DNA from: BOG-908 sp963692875
GTDB lineage: Bacteria; Pseudomonadota; Alphaproteobacteria; Acetobacterales; Acetobacteraceae
NCBI GenBank assembly: GCA_965198755.1
Contig: OZ240673.1
Span: 2,480,001-2,544,000 of the forward strand
Reading direction: 5' to 3'
Length of the DNA stretch: 64,000 nucleotides
Shown here: positions 17,531 through 25,817 of the stretch, piece after piece
How positions within the stretch are numbered: position 1 is the stretch's first letter
Layout of the letters: each line of letters begins with the position of its first letter
Notes under the pieces: model-generated
What the model saw: the letters and a program-made list of their open reading frames with translations, nothing else
Database searches by the model: none
Told to the model about the DNA's origin: nothing
Made by a program: the position numbers and the translations under genes

Positions 17531-17674
17531 AGTGCCCGTTTGAAAACTCCGCCTGGCGAGTCAGCTGGCGTACTCTTCGGGCGCCGGACCGGAGTGGCCT
17601 CTTGTAGCCATTAGCACCGGATTGCCAAAAACCTGCGTAAAATAGCCACCAGGGCTGCTGTCTAAACGGCCACT
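17531..17674. mobile_element. Palindromic MITE-like element, copy 1
   Basis: 144 bp bounded by inverted ends AGTGCCCGTTT and AAACGGCCACT. Internal landmarks shared with the other copies are GCCTGGCGAGTCAGCTGGCG near the left end, GGAGTGGCCTC..TAGCCA in the middle, and CCACCAGGGC near the right end. It has no coding capacity. The right flank (CAAAAACGCTGG) could be a relic of a cloverleaf arm. Confidence 0.65.
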
Positions 17675-17735
17675 CAAAAACGCTGGCCAGGCTGTCCCAC
17701 TGCAACCACGCACATAAACCTGCTACGCCACAGCC

Positions 17736-18086
17736 ATGCGCATGATCCTGCTTTGCCTGCTGCCGCTGTCCGCCTGCCTCGGTGTCAAAACCACCCGCCT
17801 CTACGCCGGACCACAGCGCCCGCTCGCCGGCACCTGCGACCCCGCCAGCCGCGCCACCCTGTCCATCCGCGGCAACGCCGTGGTCTTCGCCCCGCAGGAC
17901 GGCACAACCACCCTCCAAGGCACCGTCGAAGGCACCGCATTGTCCGCCAGCGCGGTTCTCCCCGGGGCCGACCGCAAACCCTACCGTCTGCAGCTCACCG
18001 GCCAACTCGCCGGCGACCAGATCGACGCCACCCTCGCGACACCGCGCTGCCGATACGCCCTGTCTTTGACCAGAACCAGCCGTTAG
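17736..18086 (+). CDS. Small lipoprotein, possible lysogenic-conversion gene
   Basis: A 116-residue protein with a short lipoprotein signal (MRMILLCLLPLSACLG; lipobox LSAC, cysteine at residue 14). The mature part is a small beta-rich domain with LAGTCDPASRATLSIRGNAV and a final CRYALSLTRTS. It is the only plus-strand gene among the leftward late genes and converges on the DUF6362-like gene, the pattern of a moron gene. No function is known to me. Could also be a host gene that marks a rearranged prophage edge. Confidence 0.6.
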   Translation: MRMILLCLLPLSACLGVKTTRLYAGPQRPLAGTCDPASRATLSIRGNAVVFAPQDGTTTLQGTVEGTALSASAVLPGADRKPYRLQLTGQLAGDQIDATLATPRCRYALSLTRTSR

Positions 18087-18095
18087 GCCCCATCC

Positions 18096-18599
18096 TCAGG
18101 CCGCCCCGCGCCGCTCGCGCCCGCCATCCGCCCTGGTCAGAAGCGCCGCCACAATCATCTCTATTCCCTGCGCGTGCCACCGCTGCACCGCCTTGTGGTC
18201 GGCACCCACTACGCCGCCGAGCCGCCGCCAGGAAAACAGGTGCCGCTCCGTCACCGGGCTCACTAAGCTCCTCGCCCCGACAATCCGCCGCAGCACGGTG
18301 CGCTCGCGCGGGATGAGAGCAATCCACCCCAACGCCTCGTCCATGCGCGTGATCCGCGCCGCCGAGGGCACCGGCGGCCGTATCCGCCCACCGCTGTCAG
18401 CCGCCGCCTCGCACACCTCACGCACCACGTCGAGGTGGCTCACCTTTAACCGTGTCGAGTAACCAGTGCTCGGCAATGCGAGCAAAGTCACTCCAGCCTC
18501 CTCCAATCGTCCCGTGACGAACGCCGCATCAAGCTGCCGCTCGCGCAAGCCTCCAGCCTCCGCGGCCACCATGTCCTGCGCATAATCAAATATGTTCAT
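18096..18599 (-). CDS. DUF6362-like phage protein with helix-turn-helix
   Basis: A 167-residue protein. The conserved core is RIRPPVPSAARITRMDEALG, WIALIPRERTVLRRIVGARS, then FSWRRLGGVVGADHKAVQRW. The last segment looks like a helix-turn-helix. I recall this pattern as the family DUF6362, common in alphaproteobacterial prophages; a packaging or regulatory role is possible but unproven. Starts at ATG 18599, 9 bp after the preceding small gene. Confidence 0.6.
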   Translation of the reverse strand: MNIFDYAQDMVAAEAGGLRERQLDAAFVTGRLEEAGVTLLALPSTGYSTRLKVSHLDVVREVCEAAADSGGRIRPPVPSAARITRMDEALGWIALIPRERTVLRRIVGARSLVSPVTERHLFSWRRLGGVVGADHKAVQRWHAQGIEMIVAALLTRADGGRERRGAA

Positions 18600-18608
18600 T
18601 GTTTGTTC

Positions 18609-18899
18609 CTATAGAAATACCGGGTAAGGGTAAGCCTCGCCGTCCAGCAACGTTCCGGCGGTCAGCAAGCCCCAAGTCTCGGGGTGTCCTGCCTGCCGAG
18701 GCGCCCTGTCGCGCGGCTCCTCTAACACCACCGGCGCCGCCGGCGGCAGCCGCCGTGCGCCGATCTTCCGGCCTCGCTCAAGCACCGTGTTGCGTCCCAG
18801 ACCCATATCGGCAGCGATGCCGTCCCAGGTGACCCCGGCCTCTCGCAACCCTCTCAGCCGCCCGTCCAGCTCCGGTGTCCACTGCACATGCGCCCGCAT
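18609..18899 (-). CDS. Small HTH protein, GcrA/SANT-like
   Basis: A 96-residue protein with start at ATG 18899. The N-terminus VQWTPELDGRLRGLREAGVT followed by WDGIAADMGLGRNTVLERGR is a three-helix DNA-binding unit resembling the N-terminus of GcrA and related proteins. The rest (APVVLEEPRDRAPRQAGHPE) is disordered. It is the first leftward gene after the repressor, the position of a Cro-like or early regulator. A longer reading frame up to 18929 would run into the operator. Confidence 0.5.
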   Translation of the reverse strand: MRAHVQWTPELDGRLRGLREAGVTWDGIAADMGLGRNTVLERGRKIGARRLPPAAPVVLEEPRDRAPRQAGHPETWGLLTAGTLLDGEAYPYPVFL

Positions 18900-18921
18900 C
18901 CAACTGCCCTCCTGCTCACGT

Positions 18922-19002
18922 CCTAACATTAGGTTAGTTTTGATAACACAGGTCTGTCAACAGGTTTAACTGGATTTGTTAGCATCTCTCGCTTAACCTA
19001 AG
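18922..19002. promoter_or_regulatory. Divergent operator/promoter region of the prophage
   Basis: Two related palindromes flank the region between the leftward HTH gene and the rightward repressor: CCTAACATTAGG at 18922-18933 and CTTAACCTAAG at 18992-19002. Both contain the half-site TTAGGTTA / TAACCTAA or a close variant. The right site ends 4 bp before the repressor ATG, so it would autoregulate. An AT-richer stretch lies between them, as expected for back-to-back promoters. Confidence 0.5.
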
Positions 19003-19006
19003 CGTC

Positions 19007-19336
19007 ATGCAGGATGACACCCCCTCCGTGGGCGCCCGTATCCGCTCCTTGCGGCGCGCCCGCGGCCTGACACAGGACGACCTGGCCACCGCTTGCGGAG
19101 TGAGCCGCAGCGCCGTCGCGCAATGGGAAACCGACCGTGCCGGCCAGCTACGCGGCAACATCACCCGTATCGCCGAGGCGCTGGACGCCTCCATCGAGCA
19201 CCTGCTTCAGGGCGCCCCACCAACCGCGTCGGCCACCGGCGACGAGCTCGCCATGCTCCGCCTATACCGCTCGTGCGACCCCGAAGACCGCGCCTTCCTG
19301 TTACGCACCGCCCACAAATTGGCCCGCCACGATTAG
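19007..19336 (+). CDS. XRE-family repressor (cI-like)
   Basis: A 109-residue protein with an N-terminal XRE helix-turn-helix (VGARIRSLRRARGLTQDDLA, TACGVSRSAVAQWETDRAG) and a short helical C-terminal part (ELAMLRLYRSCDPEDRAFLL) without a peptidase domain. It faces away from the leftward phage genes and its start lies next to a palindromic site. The likely role is repression of the phage regulatory genes. There is no sign of a LexA-type self-cleavage domain, so induction would need another mechanism. Confidence 0.75.
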   Translation: MQDDTPSVGARIRSLRRARGLTQDDLATACGVSRSAVAQWETDRAGQLRGNITRIAEALDASIEHLLQGAPPTASATGDELAMLRLYRSCDPEDRAFLLRTAHKLARHD

Positions 19337-19479
19337 AACTCCGCGTCAGCAACCCGCGCCGGCGCACCCGCGGCTCGCTTCTCTGTCTGGAAAGGGCGCT
19401 CTCTATGCTTGATCAAAACCGCCCGCCGGGTGCTGTTGATAAGGCAGGCACCAGCGCCGGCTGAAGGTCGCCTCGCCCG

Positions 19480-20103
19480 CTATCGCCCGTCCCGGATCAT
19501 CGCCGAGACCAACGCTGCCGCCCCGGTACTGCGTCCCACCGCGCAGCGCGCCGCGTGCAGGACGTGAGCCACGTCCGCCACGCAGGCGTCCAGGTCGTCG
19601 TTGACAACCACGTGGTCAAACTCCCCCCAGTGGCCCAGCTCGCCGCACGCCAGCCGCATCCGCCGCCCGATCTCTGTCTCGCTGTCGCTTTGTCGCCCGC
19701 GCAGCCGGGCCTCCAACAGCAACAGCGACGGCGGCAGCAGGAACACGCCTACCGCGTCCCGCGGCAGCGCCGCCCTTACCTGACGCCAGCCTTGCCAATC
19801 GATGTCCAGCACCACGTCCAGCCCGGCCTCCAGCCGAGCCTTCACAGGCGCGCGCGGCGTGCCGTATCCGCGTCCATATACTATGGCGTGCTCCAGGAGC
19901 TCCCCCGCGGCGACGAGCGCGCGGAAGCTGTCATCATCATGAAACAAATACTCGCGCCCGTCGACTTCGCCCGGCCTCGGTGCACGCGTCGTCACACTCA
20001 CCGATTCGGCCAGCTCGGCCTCACGCGCCAGCAGTCTCCGCACGACCGAGCTTTTCCCCGCACCCGACGGCGCCGCGATCACCAGGCATAAACCTCGTCT
20101 CAT
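19480..20103 (-). CDS. gmk: Guanylate kinase
   Basis: A 207-residue enzyme converting GMP and ATP to GDP and ADP. P-loop APSGAGKSS at residues 11-19, then SVSVTTRAPRPGEVDGREY, the GMP-binding region characteristic of the family, and LDIDWQGWRQVR. ATG 20103 gives the normal length; an upstream extension has no family sequence. It lies between the prophage and an RTX-like gene, on the same strand as mltG and the fab genes. Confidence 0.95.
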   Translation of the reverse strand: MRRGLCLVIAAPSGAGKSSVVRRLLAREAELAESVSVTTRAPRPGEVDGREYLFHDDDSFRALVAAGELLEHAIVYGRGYGTPRAPVKARLEAGLDVVLDIDWQGWRQVRAALPRDAVGVFLLPPSLLLLEARLRGRQSDSETEIGRRMRLACGELGHWGEFDHVVVNDDLDACVADVAHVLHAARCAVGRSTGAAALVSAMIRDGR

Positions 20104-20401
20104 ATCCGCCACACCCAGTATAAAAACAGTAACCCAGGCGTGTATTATCACAACTTTTTCGAAATCAAGCTTGTCAGACCCGCGAATTGCCCGCGGACGC
20201 ACGCGTAATTGCGACCCAACCTCACTCTGTTCTTCATTGTTGAGTAACAAATAATCCTACTTCTCTGATATGATAAGAAAAAACATTCCGCACAATGCAT
20301 TTCTTTGTTGTTTCCGCGCCGCCCGTTTGATACAACTTCCCCAGCTGCGCAGAGCAGCATGGTATGTTTTCGTTCGCGTCGACAGGGTGGGATAGACGAC
20401 C
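20104..20401. other. Divergent intergenic region gmk / RTX-like gene
   Basis: About 300 bp without a supported gene, more AT-rich than its surroundings. It must hold the promoters of gmk (leftward) and the RTX-like gene (rightward). I see no convincing paired -35/-10 boxes at correct spacing. Confidence 0.5.
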
Positions 20402-21841
20402 ATGGCACAAGTTTCGGTTCCGGGCGCGAACGGGTCGCCAATCGTCTTCACTGTTACGGGGACAAGCGCTACCAACATGGCGGTCGCCTTTGCCAACACC
20501 CTCAACCCGCTCAACAGCATGCACGAGTTGCAGATTAACGTGCTGTCAGCGACCGACAAGCCCGGCCCGGGTAGCGTCACGACGGAAGGCAAGCCGGTCG
20601 CTATCCTGAATGACATCCTCGCCGCCGGGTCTTACGCGTTGTCGACCGGCGGCCAGTATACCTTCGTGGACACCACCCCCTCCGCGGCCACTGCTTCGGC
20701 TGCCGAAGTATCCGCAACGTCGGGCAGCGTGACCGTCACCGGGTCCAGCGCCGGCTCGGACACCGTGCTGGCTGCAAGCTCCACCACCTACCTCGCTGTC
20801 GGCAGCGATAACCTGGTGTCGTTCGTTTCCGGAGATGACGTCTATCAGGGCAGCACGGTCGCCGGCGCCACTGGCGACACCGTCACCGCCGGGTCTGGCG
20901 CAGACACAATCAACACCAATAGTGGCGACACAACCGTGTTCGGCGGCGGCAACGGCGTGATCGTCCTGAACGACACGACGACGGGCGGAACCGCCTACAA
21001 CGACGTCGCTTTCCTTGGCGACGGCTCGAACATTGTGCTCGCCAACGGCGCGAACGACCTGGTCTTCGCCGCTCAGAAGGGGCAGGTAATCGTCGGAACG
21101 GGCGCTGACTCGACCAGCTTGCTGAGCGTGGTCATCGCCAACCCAACCGACTCCAATAGCTCCCCTTCGATGGACACCATCGTCGCCGGTAGCGATACGA
21201 CTAACATCTACGACAGCGTGGGTGGCGCGGTCATCTTCGCCGGCTCCGGCACGCTGAACTTCATCGGTGAGTCGCCCCTTACCAGCACTATGCCTGGTTC
21301 GCCTAACACCGTCTCTGACACCATCGTCAGCTCCACCGGCACCACGGCAATCTTCGCCACCGCAGGTGACAACCTCACCTTCTCCAGCAACAACACGAGT
21401 TCGCCAATTCTTGTCAGCGCCGGCGTCGGCAACGAAACGCTCAACGGCGCTAATGCCATGGGCGGCATGTACTTCTTCGCGAGCCAGGACACCTCGTCGA
21501 TGGCTGCGGTCCACGACACGATCGTCGGTGGCAGCGGCGCCAACTACTTCCAGACCGGTGCCGGCAACGAGGTCTACGACGGCGGCAGCGGCAGCAACAT
21601 CTTCGATGTCGCCACCACCCTCGGCCCGAACACTCATGTCACCATCTACGACTTCAACAGCAACGACTTCGTGAACTTTGTCGGCGTGAACAACGTCAAC
21701 GACCCGTCACAGGCAACCATGACGGTCGGCTCCATCAACAACAACGGCACCAGCGAGCCGACGCTCACCGTCACCTTCGCCGACAAGTCCAGCGTCGAGT
21801 TCATCGGCATCTCCAGCCTGCCGCCGGGCCACATTACCTAA
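20402..21841 (+). CDS. RTX-like beta-roll calcium-binding protein, probably secreted
   Basis: A 479-residue acidic, Gly/Asp/Asn/Thr-rich protein without an N-terminal signal peptide. It has glycine-aspartate repeats of relaxed RTX type (AGSGADTINTNSGDTTVFGG, GGSGANYFQTGAGNEVYDGG, SGSNIFDVA). The C-terminal part ends in VTFADKSSVEFIGISSLPPG. These features suggest type I secretion and calcium-dependent folding outside the cell. No ABC/MFP secretion genes lie beside it. It interrupts the otherwise conserved gmk-mltG neighbourhood and has its own terminator. Confidence 0.65.
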   Translation: MAQVSVPGANGSPIVFTVTGTSATNMAVAFANTLNPLNSMHELQINVLSATDKPGPGSVTTEGKPVAILNDILAAGSYALSTGGQYTFVDTTPSAATASAAEVSATSGSVTVTGSSAGSDTVLAASSTTYLAVGSDNLVSFVSGDDVYQGSTVAGATGDTVTAGSGADTINTNSGDTTVFGGGNGVIVLNDTTTGGTAYNDVAFLGDGSNIVLANGANDLVFAAQKGQVIVGTGADSTSLLSVVIANPTDSNSSPSMDTIVAGSDTTNIYDSVGGAVIFAGSGTLNFIGESPLTSTMPGSPNTVSDTIVSSTGTTAIFATAGDNLTFSSNNTSSPILVSAGVGNETLNGANAMGGMYFFASQDTSSMAAVHDTIVGGSGANYFQTGAGNEVYDGGSGSNIFDVATTLGPNTHVTIYDFNSNDFVNFVGVNNVNDPSQATMTVGSINNNGTSEPTLTVTFADKSSVEFIGISSLPPGHIT

Positions 21842-21871
21842 CGCCACTCACCTCCAACCATCCGCTTACGC

Positions 21872-21901
21872 AAAAGCCAGTCCTTCGGGACTGGCTTTTT
21901 T
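21872..21901 (+). terminator. Rho-independent terminator of the RTX-like gene
   Basis: AAAAGCCAGTCC-TTCG-GGACTGGCTTTTTT: an 8-bp GC-containing stem with a UUCG tetraloop and a T6 run, 30 bp after the stop codon. A-tract on the left arm would make it work in both directions. Confidence 0.9.
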
Positions 21902-22039
21902 GTTGTCACAGCCACAATCTCATCGATCACCCAAACCCCGTAATCCCATCACCCCAAGGCCCACACCTCAAAAGCCACGCCCACGCAGCAAACCTCTTCC
22001 CCGAAAGATCGCAACCACCCCGCAACGCGCGCCCCCAAA

Positions 22040-22085
22040 CCAAAAGTTTTTTGGTTCTTTTTTCTAAAAAAGAACCGCTTGCCTT
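22040..22085. repeat. Cloverleaf element, right half only
   Basis: CCAAAAGTTTTTTGGTTC followed by a T6-C-T-A6 hairpin closing in GAACC and GCTTGC. Only the right half is present, downstream of mltG on the minus strand. Confidence 0.8.
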
Positions 22086-22200
22086 ACTCACTCACCAACA
22101 AACCGCAAATCCGCCCGCCGCAAGCACCCAAACCTCACATCAACCAAAGCCCCTCCCGCGAAGCCAAACTCCGCCTCCTCCCCAACAGACAGTCCGCCTC

Positions 22201-23154
22201 CTACCGCCCCACCGCCCGATACCGGGTAACGTTCCACTCGTGCTCGGCCAGCGCCCGCGCAAACACGTGCCCGCCCGACCCATCCGCCACAAAATACAGC
22301 GCGTCCGTCCGACCAGGATGTGCCACCGCGTCGAGCGACGCCTCCCCCGGGTCGCAAATCGCCCCGCCCGGCAGGCCGCCAACCACGTACGTGTTGTAGG
22401 GCGACTCCATCGCCAACTCGTCGCGCCGCAAACCATGCGGCAGCTCGCCCGCGCCGCCGCTCGCCGGATAGATCGCCGTCGGATCGGATTGCAACCGCAT
22501 TCCCAGGCGCAGCCTGTTGAGAAACACCGCAGCCACCAACGGCCGTTCCGCCGGCAGCCCTGTCTCGCGCTCCACCAGGCTCGCCAGCACCAGCAACTCC
22601 TTGCTCGACCGCAGCGGCAACCCAGCATCACGCCCCGCCCAGGCACGCGCCAGCGCACGCGCCAGCGCTGCCTCACCGCGCTGCAGTATCGCCGCAGCAC
22701 TCGACCCACGCTGATACGCATAGGTCTCCGGCAGGAACCCACCTTCCGGGGGCACCTCAATCGGCCCCCTTACTCCAACTCCAACGGCCAACAGCTCCGC
22801 CACTCGCGCCGAGGTCAGCCCCTCCGCCACCGTGAGAAAATGCTGCACCGGGCGCCCCTGCCGCAAAACGGCCAGCACCACCTCCACGCTCGCATGCGCC
22901 GGAAACGAAAACTCGGCCGCCCGCACCTTGCCCTGCCACGCCGTCGCCGCCTCGTAGCCGCGCAGCACCCAGGCGCTACCCACTACACCCCGGTCACGCA
23001 GCGCCTGGGCCACCGCGTCAAACGGCCCGCGCGGCACAACCACGTCAGTGGGCACCGCAAGCGGTCCTGGCCGCCGGTATTCCGTCAAAGCCAGGTAGCC
23101 CAGCCCAGCCCCTAAGGCGGCCAGCACGGACCCGCTTAGTAACCATCTACGCAT
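22201..23154 (-). CDS. mltG: Endolytic murein transglycosylase
   Basis: A 317-residue inner-membrane lytic transglycosylase that cleaves nascent glycan strands. One N-terminal membrane segment (WLLSGSVLAALGAGLGYLAL) anchors a periplasmic domain. The catalytic glutamate is in ASLVERETG (Glu195), with RLGMRLQSDPTAIYPASGG and MESPYNTYVVGGLPGGAICD also typical of the family. It is followed at its 5' side by fabF with a cloverleaf element between them. Confidence 0.92.
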   Translation of the reverse strand: MRRWLLSGSVLAALGAGLGYLALTEYRRPGPLAVPTDVVVPRGPFDAVAQALRDRGVVGSAWVLRGYEAATAWQGKVRAAEFSFPAHASVEVVLAVLRQGRPVQHFLTVAEGLTSARVAELLAVGVGVRGPIEVPPEGGFLPETYAYQRGSSAAAILQRGEAALARALARAWAGRDAGLPLRSSKELLVLASLVERETGLPAERPLVAAVFLNRLRLGMRLQSDPTAIYPASGGAGELPHGLRRDELAMESPYNTYVVGGLPGGAICDPGEASLDAVAHPGRTDALYFVADGSGGHVFARALAEHEWNVTRYRAVGR

Positions 23155-23195
23155 TTCTTACCAGAACGGTCCGAAGTCTTGGTCGATGGCGAAGG

Positions 23196-23329
23196 AAGCA
23201 AGCAGTTCTTTTTTGAAAAAAAGAATCAAAAAACTTTTGGTCCTCAGGGCGCGCGCTGCGAGAGACGCCGCGACAGCCGGACTAAAAGTTTTTTGCTGCT
23301 TTTTTTCAAAAAAGCAGGCCTTGCTTGCC
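23196..23329. repeat. Cloverleaf element between fabF and mltG
   Basis: Complete 134-bp copy: outer AAGCAAGC / GCTTGCC, left GTTCT-T5-GA7-GAATC hairpin, CAAAAAACTTTTG, apical part with CGCGACAGCCGG, CTAAAAGTTTTTTG, and right CTGC-T7-CA6-GCAG hairpin. The fabF stop codon abuts it. Confidence 0.9.
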
Positions 23330-24601
23330 TCAAGCCCGACGGAAAATGATGCTCGCATTCGTCCCGCCGAACCCGAAACTGTTCGACAGCACGCAATCCA
23401 CCACCCGGTCTTGCGCGGCCATCGCAACACGGTCCAGCACGCTGTCCCGGCTTGGCGCCTCCAGGTTCAGCGTCGGCGGCACCACCCCGTCGCGAATAGC
23501 CAGCAGCGAGAAGATCGACTCCACCGCGCCCGCCGCCCCAAGCAAATGCCCAGTGGCCGACTTCGTCGACGACATCGCCAACCCCCGCGCGTGGCCGCCG
23601 AAAAACCGCTCCACCGCATCGAGCTCCAGGTCGTCACCCATCGGCGTAGACGTCCCATGCGCGTTCACGTACTGCACGTCGGACGGCACCAGCCCGCCGT
23701 TGCGGAACGCCGCCCGCATCGCCCGGAACGCACCCTCATGCCCGTCCGCCGGCGCCGTAATGTGGTGCGCATCGCCCGACAACCCGTAGCCCACCACCTC
23801 GCCGTAAACCTTCGCGCCCCGCGCCCGCGCGTGCTCGAACTCTTCGAGCACCACCACGCCGGCGCCCTCGCCCATCACGAACCCGTCCCGATCCTTGTCC
23901 CACGGCCGAGACGCCCGCACCGGCTCATCGTTGAACGCTGTGGACAACGCCCGCGCCGCGGCAAACCCGCCGATCCCCAGCTCGCACACCGCCGCCTCGG
24001 CGCCGCCCGCCACCATCACGTCCGCGTCGCCCAACTTGATCAGCCGCATCGCGTCGCCGATCGCGTGCACGCCGGTCGCACAAGCCGTCACCGCAGAGTG
24101 GTTCGGCCCCTTGAACCCATACTTTATAGAAAGGTGCCCGGACGCCAGGTTGATCAGCGCGGCCGGGATGAAAAACGGCGAGAGCCGCTTCACCTTGCCC
24201 TCCACCACCAGCTTGCTGCCCTCGAAAATCGTCTGCAGCCCGCCGATGCCCGACCCGATCATCACCCCGGTGGCTTCCTGCCCCTCGTCGTCCTGCGGCA
24301 GCCAGCCGGAATCCTCCACCGCCTCGGTCGCCGCCACCAGGGCCAGGTGGATGAACCGGTCCATCTTCTTCTGGTCCTTCACCGGGATCCACTCGCCCAG
24401 CGTCAGCCCACCCTCTGCACGCACCCCCGCCGGCACCTGCCCGGCTATCTTGCACGCCAGGTCGGTCACGTCGAAGGACTGGATCGCCCCGATGCCGGAG
24501 TGGCCTTCCACCAGCCGCCGCCAGACGTGCTCCACACCCAGCCCGAGCGGCGAGACGATCCCCATCCCGGTGACCACCACACGACGGTCCGCGCCACTCA
24601 T
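23330..24601 (-). CDS. fabF: 3-oxoacyl-ACP synthase II
   Basis: A 423-residue condensing enzyme of fatty acid elongation. The catalytic cysteine lies in VTACATGVHAIGDAM (Cys174), the first histidine in VNAHGTSTPMGD and the second in KSATGHLLGAAG. It follows acpP on the same strand by 36 bp and belongs to the fabD-fabG-acpP-fabF cluster. The stop TGA is fused to the adjoining cloverleaf element. Confidence 0.95.
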   Translation of the reverse strand: MSGADRRVVVTGMGIVSPLGLGVEHVWRRLVEGHSGIGAIQSFDVTDLACKIAGQVPAGVRAEGGLTLGEWIPVKDQKKMDRFIHLALVAATEAVEDSGWLPQDDEGQEATGVMIGSGIGGLQTIFEGSKLVVEGKVKRLSPFFIPAALINLASGHLSIKYGFKGPNHSAVTACATGVHAIGDAMRLIKLGDADVMVAGGAEAAVCELGIGGFAAARALSTAFNDEPVRASRPWDKDRDGFVMGEGAGVVVLEEFEHARARGAKVYGEVVGYGLSGDAHHITAPADGHEGAFRAMRAAFRNGGLVPSDVQYVNAHGTSTPMGDDLELDAVERFFGGHARGLAMSSTKSATGHLLGAAGAVESIFSLLAIRDGVVPPTLNLEAPSRDSVLDRVAMAAQDRVVDCVLSNSFGFGGTNASIIFRRA

Positions 24602-24637
24602 CTGCTACGCGCGCTCCCCAACTCTAAGCACCAATGC

Positions 24638-24877
24638 TCAGGCGGCCTTCTGCTTCTCTATGTAATCGACCGCATCCTTCACGGTGCTGATCTTCTCCGC
24701 CGCGTCTTCGGGGATCTCCACGCCGAACGCCTCTTCGAACGCCATCACCAGCTCGACGGTGTCGAGGCTGTCTGCGCCGAGATCGTCGATGAACGAGGCC
24801 TCCGGAGTCACCTTGCTCTCTTCCACCCCGAGGTGCTCGACCACGATCTTCTTAACCTTCTCGGCAATCTCACTCAT
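24638..24877 (-). CDS. acpP: Acyl carrier protein
   Basis: A 79-residue acidic carrier protein. The 4'-phosphopantetheine attachment site is Ser37 in DDLGADSLDTVELV. Start ATG 24877 gives the standard N-terminus SEIAEKVKKIVVEHLG. It lies between fabG and fabF and carries acyl chains for FabD, FabG and FabF. Confidence 0.97.
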   Translation of the reverse strand: MSEIAEKVKKIVVEHLGVEESKVTPEASFIDDLGADSLDTVELVMAFEEAFGVEIPEDAAEKISTVKDAVDYIEKQKAA

Positions 24878-25079
24878 CGTGTCTAACCCTCGTCTGTCGT
24901 TTGCTAATAAAAGGAACAGGCTGCGCAGGCGCTGCTCTGACCGGCGTGCCCAGCGCAAGCATAGGCTGAACCGAAGGCGCGCTTAGCACGTCTCCATTTG
25001 CCCCGCAAAGCGCCCGCGCGCCTGTGCGGAACGCGCGCGTGGCGAATAAACGACAGTCTTACCAGCGCCTGCGAACCCA

Positions 25080-25817
25080 TCAGATCATCGCCATCCCGCC
25101 GTTGACGTGCAGGCTCGCCCCGGTCACCCAGCCCGCCTCGTCGGACACCAGGTACACCACGGCCGCGGCCACGTCCTCCGGCCGTCCCATGCGCCCCAGC
25201 GGTATCGAACCCACCAGCCGGGTCCGCTGCGCCTCCGGCAGCGCGTCCGTCATCGCCGTCTCGATGAACCCGGGTGCGACCAGGTTCACCGTGATCCCCC
25301 TGCTGCCAACCTCCTGGGCCAGTGCCTTGCTCATCCCCGCCAGCCCCGCTTTCGCCGCCGCGTAGTTCGCCTGCCCCGGGTTGCCGGTGTGCCCCACTAC
25401 GCTGGACACCTGCACGATCCGTCCGCTGCGCCGCCGCACCATCCCGCGCAGCGCCGCCCGCGCCAGCCGGAACGGCGCGCCCAAATCCACGTCGAGCACC
25501 GACGCCCAGTCCTCGTCCTTCATCCGCAGCGCCAGCACGTCCCGGGTGAACCCCGCGTTGTTCACCAGTATGGACAGCGGCCCGGCCGCCGCCTCTGCCG
25601 CGGCCACCAGCGCGTCCGCCGCACCCGCCTCGCGCAGGTCCGCCGGACACACATGCGCCCGCTCGCCCAACTCTCCGGCCAGCGCCTCCAGCACGCCCGC
25701 TCGCGTGCCGGACAGCACCACGCTCGCTCCCTGCGCGTGCAACGCGCGCGCAATGCCTGCCCCTATCCCGCCCGAAGCGCCGGTCACCAGCGCCACCTTG
25801 CCGTCCAGCCTGAACAT
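25080..25817 (-). CDS. fabG: 3-oxoacyl-ACP reductase
   Basis: A 245-residue short-chain dehydrogenase that reduces 3-oxoacyl-ACP with NADPH. The nucleotide motif TGASGGIGAG lies at 12-21, the NNAGFTRD motif follows, then the catalytic Ser in VQVSSVVGHTGNPGQANY with the YAAAK motif, and the ending GASLHVNGGMAMI. Start ATG 25817 overlaps the fabD stop by one base (TAATG), showing coupling. A 200-bp gap separates it from acpP. Confidence 0.95.
   Translation of the reverse strand: MFRLDGKVALVTGASGGIGAGIARALHAQGASVVLSGTRAGVLEALAGELGERAHVCPADLREAGAADALVAAAEAAAGPLSILVNNAGFTRDVLALRMKDEDWASVLDVDLGAPFRLARAALRGMVRRRSGRIVQVSSVVGHTGNPGQANYAAAKAGLAGMSKALAQEVGSRGITVNLVAPGFIETAMTDALPEAQRTRLVGSIPLGRMGRPEDVAAAVVYLVSDEAGWVTGASLHVNGGMAMI

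Noticed and set aside
19337..19479. tRNA or attachment site at the right edge of the prophage
   Set aside because: No cloverleaf with a T-loop consensus is visible, and the left edge is outside the window, so no direct repeat can be compared.
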